Shown: positions 1 to 5,244 of the stretch, in pieces
Layout: every line of letters starts with the position of its first letter
How positions within the stretch are numbered: the stretch's first letter is position 1
Source of the DNA: Candidatus Aminicenantota bacterium
GTDB lineage: Bacteria; Acidobacteriota; Aminicenantia; Aminicenantales; JAFGBC01
Assembly (NCBI GenBank): GCA_016933355.1
Contig: JAFGBC010000134.1
Coordinates: 1 to 6,674, forward strand
Length of the DNA stretch: 6,674 bases
Direction: 5' to 3'
Program-made: the position numbers and the translations under genes
The notes under the pieces: model-generated
The model's database searches: none
Told to the model about the DNA's origin: nothing
Seen by the model: only the letters and a program-made list of their open reading frames with translations

Positions 1-1086
1 CGTGAACCTGTCCGAGAGCGAGGCGAAGCGGTGCGGGAACCAGTAGTCGACGGCCATATTGGCCATGACCCGCGGCCCGGCCAGGAAGCCGGCCTGGGCG
101 GCGACGAGCAGGATAGCGCCTTCGGAAAAGATCGTGACCAAGGCCAGCATGCCGCCGAAGCGCCAGCCGCCGAAGACGCCGTCGGCCAGGACGGCGTTCA
201 GGGTCCGGCCGGCGACCGGCCGGACGCCGATCAGGAGATAGCAGACGAGGATCCCGGCCGCCGTGAAGGCCAGGGAGACCGCCATGTAGACCATGGTCCG
301 CTTGCCGTTCAGGGCCCGCGGCTCGCGCAGGATCTGGAGGCTGTTCGAAACCGCCTCGATCCCGGTGTAGGTGCCGCCGCCGAGCGAGAAGGCCTTCATG
401 AACAGGAGGAGCATGCCGCCCGCGCCCAGCGTCATCAGCCCGGACCGGAAATCCCCCTGGATTTTCCCGGCGACGGGCCCGATTTGGGGGACGTGGGACA
501 TGATGCCGTAGCCGATGAGGAGGACGTGCGTCAAGACGAAGACAACGAAGATCGGGGTCAGGAGCTGGACGGACTCGCGGACGCCGCGCAGGTTGAGGAC
601 GACGAGGACGACGATGGCGGCAATCTCGAACGGGATCTTATACGGCTGGAAGGACTCCGGGAAAAAGCTGAAGACTGCGTCGCCGCAGGAGGCGATCGAG
701 ACCGTGATCGTCAGCATATAGTCGACGAGGAGCGCCGCCCCGCTGACGACGCCCGCCTTCTCGCCCAGGGTCCGGGTCGCGACAAGATAGCCGCCGCCCC
801 CCGACGGGAAGTGCTCGATAATCCGCATATAAGCGGCCGAAATGATGAAAACCGTCAGGGCCGTCGCCGCGGCCAGAGCGAGAGCGAGATAGGTGTGTTG
901 TCCGAGGACCTTGAAGGCTTCCTCGGGTCCGTAGGAGGACGAGGACAACCCATCCGCCCCCAACCCGATCCAGGCCAGGATCGGGATGAGCGCGATCTTA
1001 TGGAAGAGCGAGGGGTCTTTGAGGCTGCGCGGACGCCCGAGGACCGTCTGCTTGATCTTATGCGTCAGCGAGTTTTCGTCCTGCAT
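1..1086 (-). CDS. KimA-like APC-superfamily permease (probable K+ importer), C-terminus cut off by window edge
   Basis: This is an inner-membrane transporter; 362 residues are visible and the rest lies beyond the left edge. The start is the ATG at 1086: the same frame has a TGA about 40 bases upstream and no other start codon in between. The Shine-Dalgarno is poor. Hydrophobic segments lie near residues 31-52, 66-86, 111-135, 151-166, 175-195, 218-245, 264-286 and 310-338. Compared from memory with Bacillus subtilis KimA (YdaO), it shares the first helix pattern with D45 and Y52 seven residues apart, the FPSGGGGY stretch (93-100), LVDYMLT (120-126), LNLRG (164-168), and KAFSLGGGTYTGIEAVSN (231-248). 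D45, Y52, D122, Y123 and T126 align with KimA residues that I recall as lining its K+ site. KimA imports potassium with protons; family relatives carry amino acids, so an amino-acid permease is the alternative. KimA-type proteins usually add a cytoplasmic C-terminal domain, not visible here. It appears monocistronic from its own promoter. Confidence 0.85.
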   Translation of the reverse strand, partial: MQDENSLTHKIKQTVLGRPRSLKDPSLFHKIALIPILAWIGLGADGLSSSSYGPEEAFKVLGQHTYLALALAAATALTVFIISAAYMRIIEHFPSGGGGYLVATRTLGEKAGVVSGAALLVDYMLTITVSIASCGDAVFSFFPESFQPYKIPFEIAAIVVLVVLNLRGVRESVQLLTPIFVVFVLTHVLLIGYGIMSHVPQIGPVAGKIQGDFRSGLMTLGAGGMLLLFMKAFSLGGGTYTGIEAVSNSLQILREPRALNGKRTMVYMAVSLAFTAAGILVCYLLIGVRPVAGRTLNAVLADGVFGGWRFGGMLALVTIFSEGAILLVAAQAGFLAGPRVMANMAVDYWFPHRFASLSDRFT

Positions 1087-1196
1087 CTTCGAACCCCGTC
1101 TGGAAAAGAGGGCTTGGCTCGATCATGGTCGTCTCGGAATGGCGTGGCGGGATGGCGGCGGGCTTTCCGGCTGTCTGTCCTCTATCTCAGCGGGCG

Positions 1197-1225
1197 ATTA
1201 TAGGCCTTCAGCGGAAAAAAAACAA
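1197..1225 (-). promoter_or_regulatory. Predicted sigma70-type promoter of the KimA-like gene
   Basis: On the minus strand a perfect TATAAT (1197-1202) lies 17 bases downstream of TTGTTT (1220-1225), which matches the first three bases of the -35 consensus. The -35 box and part of the spacer are the T tract of the preceding gene's terminator. Transcription would begin near 1190, giving a leader of about 100 bases before the ATG at 1086. I saw no recognisable c-di-AMP (ydaO-type) riboswitch in that leader, although kimA in Bacillus is controlled by one. The exact start site is inferred. Confidence 0.6.
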
Positions 1226-1269
1226 GAGGGATGGGGGGGAGAGGGCCGTCGCCGGCCCACCCCCCTCTT
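1215..1269 (-). terminator. Rho-independent terminator after the SBBP gene
   Basis: On the minus strand the sequence forms a long GC-rich hairpin. Its outer arms are AAGAGGG/CCCTCTT (1263-1269 with 1224-1230), its inner arm is GGGCCG/CGGCCC (1253-1258 with 1243-1248) with a 4-base loop, and a run of G/C pairs with some mismatches lies between. A G and eight T residues (1215-1222) follow directly. It begins about 30 bases after the SBBP stop codon at 1302, so it most likely ends that transcript. The opposite strand has only a broken T-rich stretch after the hairpin, so it is probably one-directional. Confidence 0.85.
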
Positions 1270-1301
1270 AAGTTAAATTTTATGAATGGTTTAGAGGCGA
1301 T

Positions 1302-3371
1302 CTACTTCACTTCATAGCGGGTCACGAAGGAGTCCCACCGCCCGCCTTGGAAGGCGTCAAGGCAACCGTCCTTGAACGGGAAGTCCGTGCTGTTGGTCCA
1401 GCCCGTTACGAGGATGCGTCCGTCCGTGTCGAACACCACGGCGTGTCCGCTATCGGCGTAACGTCCGCCCAGGAACGTCGAGAACAGGACCTTCCCGCCG
1501 GTCGCCGGGATCAAGGTCAGGAAGGCGTCCTCTCCCCCTTTCCGGCTCTTCTGGAGGGCCCCCTTGACCGGGAAATCGGCGCTTTCCGTCATGCCGGTCA
1601 CGGCGATGACGCCATTGGCGGCGACGGCGACGCCATAGGCGATGTCCGTGTCAATCCCGGCCAGGTAGCTGGAAAAGACCAGGCTGTTCCCCTTCGGGCT
1701 CAGCTTGGCGACGACGGCCTCGGACTGGCCGCGGCGCTCGCTCTGGAAGGCGTTTTTGACGGGAAACCGTCCCATGGTATAGCCGACGACGACGGCGCTC
1801 CCGTCGCGGTCGACGGCGATGCCGTAGGGATAGTCATCGGCCGTTCCGCCCAGATAGGTCGAGTAGGCCAGGCTCTGCCCGTCCGCGGCGAATTTGCTGA
1901 TGAAGAAATCCCGCCGGCCTTTCTTCCTCGCCTGCGCGGCCGAAACCGTCGGAAAGTCGGCGCTTCCGGTCAAGCCCGTGACATAGACGGCTCCGTCCGC
2001 GCCCACGGCGACACTCTCTCCCCAATCATAGGCCGACCCGCCCAGGAACGTGGAAAAGACCAGGCTCTTTCCGGTCGGCGCGAGCTTCATCAGGAAGGCT
2101 TCCAGATAGGTCAGGGACGCCGGCTTTTTCTGAAAGGGCTTCGCCAGCGGAAAATTGGCGCTCGTCGTCTCTCCGGTGAGATAGACGGCGCCCTCGGCGT
2201 CGACCGCGACCCCGCTCACGGCGTCATGCCCCCCGCCGCCGATATAGCTGGAGAACACCAGGCTCTTGCCGGTCGGCGCGATCTTGACGATGAAGCCGTC
2301 ATTGTCCCCGCCCTGGTATTTGGCCCGCAAGGCGTTCTTGACCGGGAACGTGGTGGAGTTCGTGATCCCGACGAGGTAGGCGTTGCCGGCGGCATCCACG
2401 GCGAGGTCGGGACGGACCCAGTCCCGGTTGGGCTTGCCCACGGAAAAATAGGAGGTATAAACGAGGGACCGCCCGTCCGGCGCGATCTTGGTCACGAAAT
2501 TGTCGTTCCGGTCGTAGGCGTCCGGGGGGGGCGAAGCGATCTCGACGAACTCGTAGCGGTACCCGGCTATATAAACAGCCCCCGCGTCGTCGATGCCGAT
2601 CGCCGTCGCCATGTCCTTATAGCCCGTCCCGACATAAGTGGAATAGCTGATGATGTAGGGGTCGATGACGAGGTCGCAAGTCCGGTCGTAGGGACCGACG
2701 CAGAACCCGAAGACCGCGTCGCCGCGCCTTTCAAAGGACGCCTCGACCGCAACCCGGCGACCGTCGATGTCCTGGAAGGCGACCGGCGCCCGATGGACGA
2801 GCTTGTCCGAGGCGCCCGCGACGACGAGGTCGCCGTCCGCGTTGATCCGCGCCCGGCCGCCCTCGATTTCGACCGCGATCGCCGCGGGGTCGGCGCCGGC
2901 CCGGACGATCCAGTCATACTCGACCTGCCTCTCGACGCCGTAGACCTTGAGGTCGACCCCGGGATAAAGCCCTTCATAGACGATAGCCGTCGCAGTCGGG
3001 ATATCCGTCATCCACGCGTCCGGCCCGCTCCCGTAGAAGAAGTTCACCCGGTAATCGGCCGGGTCGGCGGCGGACACCTTCGCGTCGGAACGCGCTCCGG
3101 CGAAGCGCACCCGGGACGTCTCCGCCCGACCCGTCCTGAAGGCCAGGCTCTGCGCCGTCAAAGCCAGCGTGTAGCGCGACGTCCGGGCTTCGAAGAGCAC
3201 GCCGTCGGAAGACTGCCCGTGGTTGGCGATGAAATAGAGCGGCAGCGACCCGAAATCGGCGCTCCGGCCGACGAGGGCCGTCGCCGCAGGGCCGGCGCCT
3301 CTCCCCTGAGGCACGGCCGACGCCGCGAAGACGACACTACAGACGATCGTGACGAGGACTACTTTTTTCAA
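1302..3371 (-). CDS. Secreted SBBP-repeat beta-propeller protein with DUF7948-like N-terminal domain
   Basis: A 689-residue exported protein of unknown function. Residues 1-19 form a Sec signal peptide: two lysines, a hydrophobic core and an ASA cleavage site before V20. Cys11 does not fit a lipobox. Residues about 40-240 resemble the domain that commonly precedes SBBP repeats (IANHGQ at 48-53, YRVNFFYG at 107-114, YEGLYPGVDLKVYG at 132-145, LVIDPY at 234-239). Then come seven repeats of 62-68 residues starting near 241, 303, 371, 437, 501, 564 and 628. Each opens with a strand such as LVFSTFLGG, followed by GVAVDAxGAVYVTG-like and ADFP motifs. Seven such blades would close one propeller. No sorting tail, LPXTG or membrane anchor follows, so release to the periplasm or outside is likely. 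Three cysteines remain after processing besides none in the repeats' core: C224, C232 and C670; the first two could form a disulfide. SBBP proteins are common in Acidobacteriota and relatives, and their ligands are mostly unknown. The start is TTG. Confidence 0.88.
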   Translation of the reverse strand: MKKVVLVTIVCSVVFAASAVPQGRGAGPAATALVGRSADFGSLPLYFIANHGQSSDGVLFEARTSRYTLALTAQSLAFRTGRAETSRVRFAGARSDAKVSAADPADYRVNFFYGSGPDAWMTDIPTATAIVYEGLYPGVDLKVYGVERQVEYDWIVRAGADPAAIAVEIEGGRARINADGDLVVAGASDKLVHRAPVAFQDIDGRRVAVEASFERRGDAVFGFCVGPYDRTCDLVIDPYIISYSTYVGTGYKDMATAIGIDDAGAVYIAGYRYEFVEIASPPPDAYDRNDNFVTKIAPDGRSLVYTSYFSVGKPNRDWVRPDLAVDAAGNAYLVGITNSTTFPVKNALRAKYQGGDNDGFIVKIAPTGKSLVFSSYIGGGGHDAVSGVAVDAEGAVYLTGETTSANFPLAKPFQKKPASLTYLEAFLMKLAPTGKSLVFSTFLGGSAYDWGESVAVGADGAVYVTGLTGSADFPTVSAAQARKKGRRDFFISKFAADGQSLAYSTYLGGTADDYPYGIAVDRDGSAVVVGYTMGRFPVKNAFQSERRGQSEAVVAKLSPKGNSLVFSSYLAGIDTDIAYGVAVAANGVIAVTGMTESADFPVKGALQKSRKGGEDAFLTLIPATGGKVLFSTFLGGRYADSGHAVVFDTDGRILVTGWTNSTDFPFKDGCLDAFQGGRWDSFVTRYEVK

Positions 3372-3387
3372 GCCCGCTCCTTTCCTT
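3369..3387 (-). promoter_or_regulatory. Ribosome binding site and TTG start of the SBBP gene
   Basis: The start codon is TTG (3371-3369), followed by two lysine codons and the hydrophobic signal-peptide core. A purine-rich Shine-Dalgarno, AAGGAAAGGAG (3377-3387 read on the minus strand), ends five bases before it. No in-frame ATG lies close upstream, and the next internal methionine (M121) would remove the signal peptide and half of the N-terminal domain. This decides the start. Confidence 0.8.
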
Positions 3388-3427
3388 ATCTTAATTCTTT
3401 TTCTTATTGTGAACGGAAGAGGACGGC

Positions 3428-3456
3428 ATGGTACCAGCCGATTCCGGGGTTGTCAA
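3428..3456 (-). promoter_or_regulatory. Predicted sigma70-type promoter of the SBBP gene
   Basis: On the minus strand a consensus TTGACA (3451-3456) is followed by a 17-base spacer and TACCAT (3428-3433), which matches TATAAT at four positions. It is preceded by TGG, forming an extended -10 element. Transcription would start near 3421, about 50 bases before the TTG start codon, and the leader between is AT-rich. The promoter begins 17 bases after the stop codon of the LprI-like remnant, so the SBBP gene is probably a separate transcription unit. Confidence 0.7.
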
Positions 3457-3472
3457 ACGCCCGCCGTCCGGC

Positions 3473-3722
3473 TCATTCGATGTCCAAGATGTCCGGGACG
3501 GACAGGAGCTCGAGCGTCCGCTTCCGGACGACATCAACGCGGTCGGCCGCCCGCCTCGTCAGGAACTCGGCTCCATCCTTGCGGCCGTAGACGCCGTCCA
3601 AGAGCCTGCAGGTCGCGTCCCGCTGGACGGAGCCGGGCCCGCTGCGCCTCGCGCAGGGCGTCGGTCTCGCCGGGCGTCAACCGCGCCAGGAGGTCGCGAT
3701 AAACGCGGTTGAGCTCGGCGGC
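3473..3722 (-). pseudogene. LprI-like (DUF1311) remnant: N-terminus missing, frameshifted
   Basis: Directly after the folD stop, in the same frame, the minus strand encodes AELNRVYRDLLARL, a short linker and LREAQRA. This is the hallmark core of the lysozyme-inhibitor LprI / DUF1311 family (E. coli YecT has a closely similar ADDELNRVY...DAQRAW...RDAEC pattern, from memory). Near 3621-3640 the reading shifts frame and continues as RDATCRLLDGVYGRKDGAEF, ending with VRKRTLELL and a TGA at 3473-3475. From the first Q of AQRA to the conserved Cys I count 37 bases where 36 would be expected, so a one-base insertion explains it. The conserved Trp of the AQRAW motif is Arg here. The signal peptide and N-terminal cysteine region of the family are absent, and neither frame has a plausible start codon. 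It is best read as a decaying gene joined to folD by deletion. A sequencing or assembly error could explain the frameshift but not easily the missing N-terminus. Confidence 0.68.
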
Positions 3723-4613
3723 TCAGCCCGAGATCCCGGCGAGCCGCTCGGCCGCCTCGACGGTGTTCTTGAGGAGCATGGTCACCGTCATCGGTCCGAC
3801 GCCGCCCGGGACGGGCGTGATGGCGGCCGCCTTCTCTTTGATCGCCTCGAAATCGCAGTCGCCGACCAGGCGGAATCCCTTGGCCGCCGCCGGGTCGGGC
3901 ACCCGGTTGACGCCGACATCGATCACGACGCAGCCCTCGCGGACCATGTCGGCCGTGATCGCCTTGGGCGCCCCCATGGCCGCGACCAGGATATCGGCCT
4001 GGAGGGTGAAGCTCCGCAGGTCCTTGGTCCCGGTATGGCAGACGGTGACCGTGGCGTTCGCGCCCTTCTTCTTCTGGATGAGGAGCGCGGCCAGCGGCTT
4101 GCCGACGATGTTGCTCCGGCCGCAGACGACGACGTGCTTGCCCTCGGGGCTGTGGCCGGCCCGCGTCAGCATCTCGACGACGCCGTAGGGCGTGCAGGGC
4201 AACGGGCAGGGCTCGCCCCGCAGGAGCCTCCCGACGTTGATCGGGTGAAAGCCGTCCACGTCCTTCTCGGGCGAGATGAAGGCGATGACCTTGTCCGCGC
4301 TGACCCCCTTGGGGAGCGGCAGCTGGACCAGGATGCCGTTGAACTTTGGGTCGCGGTTGAGCCGGTCGACCGTCGCCAGGATCTCCGCCTCCGCGGTCGA
4401 GGCCGGCAGGTTGATCGTCTGCTCGAACATCCCGATTTCCTCCGAACCCTTGGCCTTGGCCGTGACGTAGGAGACCGAAGCCGGGTCCTCACCGACCAGG
4501 ACGACGCCCAGGCCGGGCGTCACGCCCTTCTCCTTGAGCCGGGCCACCCGTCCTTTGAGCTCTTCGCGGATCTGGGCCGAAAGGTCTTTTCCGCTGATGA
4601 TGACCGCCGCCAT
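3723..4613 (-). CDS. folD: Bifunctional methylenetetrahydrofolate dehydrogenase / methenyltetrahydrofolate cyclohydrolase
   Basis: This cytoplasmic one-carbon enzyme oxidises 5,10-methylene-THF to methenyl-THF with NAD(P)+ and hydrolyses it to 10-formyl-THF, supplying purine and formyl-methionine synthesis. The 296 residues match the family's usual length. The N-terminal catalytic domain carries SYVTAKAK with Y49 and K53 (the catalytic Tyr/Lys pair), GILVQLPLP (93-101), and EKDVDGFHPINVG (116-128) with the conserved Asp residues. The Rossmann domain has VVVCGRSNIVGKP (161-173) for the nucleotide. The signature PVPGGVGPMTVTMLL (267-281) is near the C-terminus. No key residue is missing. The ATG at 4613 follows a strong GAGGAGGA Shine-Dalgarno (4618-4625) at four bases. 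It starts 73 bases after the lipocalin stop, so it could be read from that operon or from its own weak promoter. The LprI-like remnant begins at the very codon after its stop. Confidence 0.97.
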   Translation of the reverse strand: MAAVIISGKDLSAQIREELKGRVARLKEKGVTPGLGVVLVGEDPASVSYVTAKAKGSEEIGMFEQTINLPASTAEAEILATVDRLNRDPKFNGILVQLPLPKGVSADKVIAFISPEKDVDGFHPINVGRLLRGEPCPLPCTPYGVVEMLTRAGHSPEGKHVVVCGRSNIVGKPLAALLIQKKKGANATVTVCHTGTKDLRSFTLQADILVAAMGAPKAITADMVREGCVVIDVGVNRVPDPAAAKGFRLVGDCDFEAIKEKAAAITPVPGGVGPMTVTMLLKNTVEAAERLAGISG

Positions 4614-4651
4614 GCTGTCCTCCTCGGTTTGCGTCTGAGCTTGGAAAGACT

Positions 4652-4680
4652 ATTTTAACGGTTCGCGCGACGGGAATAAA
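4652..4680 (-). promoter_or_regulatory. Possible weak promoter for folD
   Basis: In the 73-base gap between the lipocalin and folD, the minus strand has TAAAAT (4652-4657; five of six bases match the -10 consensus) 17 bases after TTTATT (4675-4680; a poor -35). A start near 4645 would give a leader of about 30 bases. This is the only AT-rich patch in the gap. No terminator hairpin precedes it, so readthrough from the lipocalin gene is also possible. Confidence 0.35.
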
Positions 4681-4686
4681 GGGGGG

Positions 4687-5244
4687 CTAAGGCGTGTGAC
4701 AGCTCTGGTCGGTTCGCTTGAGCCGGCCGATGTCGAACCCCATGTCCTTGACCCGGGCCAAGATCTCCTGGTAGAGGACCTCGTCCATGACCGGCGCCCG
4801 GGCCAGGATCCAGAGGTATTGGCGGCTCTGCTCGCCGACGACCGCGTAGCTGTAATCCTCGGCCAAGTCGATGATCCAGTAGTCGCCGCGGAACGGCCAG
4901 AAAAACTGGACCCGAAGCTTGGCGCTGCCGCTCCCCTCGACGACGAAGGCCTTCCCCTTGGCGACCTTGAGCTTGCCCTGGGGCCCGTCCTTGCGGCAGG
5001 CGTTGACGACCCGGACATAGCCCTTGTCGGTCATCTCGTACTCCGCCGTCGAACAGTGGCAGCCTTTCTGGAATCGCTGGGGAAAGGCGGCGATCTCGTA
5101 CCATTTGCCCATGTAGCGGTCCAGGTCGACGTAGGGCACGGTCGCCAGGGGCGGCCGGTCTTCGCTCGCGGCGACGACGGCCGTGCCCAGGGCGACGGCC
5201 GCGGCGGCGAGAGTCAGGATCGCGCCCGGAACGTTCGCGTTCAT
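4687..5244 (-). CDS. Blc-type bacterial lipocalin, exported
   Basis: A 185-residue lipocalin related to E. coli Blc, a barrel protein thought to bind lipids such as lysophospholipids or fatty acids and to serve the cell envelope under stress. The lipocalin GxW motif is GKWYEIAAFPQRF (46-58). Later family motifs are Y69-x-M, NACRKDG (81-87), LRVQFFWPFRGDYWIIDL (110-127), and YAVVGEQSRQYLWILAR (133-149), ending in a helix-like segment (156-169). Residues 1-26 look like a Sec signal peptide (hydrophobic 7-25, cleavage near VVAAS). Unlike Blc there is no lipobox cysteine, so a soluble periplasmic form is inferred. Mature cysteines are C62, C64, C83 and C182. The ATG at 5244 follows GAGGAGG at a five-base spacing and overlaps the upstream gene's stop as ATGA, which implies translational coupling. 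The lipid or pigment bound cannot be told from the sequence. Confidence 0.92.
   Translation of the reverse strand: MNANVPGAILTLAAAAVALGTAVVAASEDRPPLATVPYVDLDRYMGKWYEIAAFPQRFQKGCHCSTAEYEMTDKGYVRVVNACRKDGPQGKLKVAKGKAFVVEGSGSAKLRVQFFWPFRGDYWIIDLAEDYSYAVVGEQSRQYLWILARAPVMDEVLYQEILARVKDMGFDIGRLKRTDQSCHTP

Noticed and set aside
1087..1190. A c-di-AMP or other riboswitch in the leader of the KimA-like gene
   Set aside because: I could not match any conserved riboswitch core or a convincing paired expression platform in this leader of about 100 bases.
31..1203. A 390-codon open frame on the plus strand, opposite the KimA-like gene
   Set aside because: The translation is mostly Asp, Glu, Arg, Gly and Gln with no domain, while the minus strand gives a textbook membrane transporter with conserved motifs across the same bases.
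3485..3499. Short hairpin (TGTCCG/CGGACA) near the end of the LprI-like remnant as a folD terminator
   Set aside because: The stem is only six pairs, lies inside the remnant's coding sequence and has no T tract after it on the minus strand.
1347..3590. A 747-codon open frame on the plus strand, opposite the SBBP gene
   Set aside because: It is antisense to a gene with a clear signal peptide, repeats, promoter and terminator. Its translation is low-complexity (rich in Gly, Asp, Arg, Val) with no recognisable domain. Long antisense frames are expected in GC-rich coding DNA.
3473..3722. Stop-codon readthrough extending FolD into the LprI-like sequence as a functional fusion
   Set aside because: The FolD C-terminus is already the normal length, and the downstream frame breaks within about 35 codons. 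Decay is the simpler explanation, although the in-frame join is noted as a finding.
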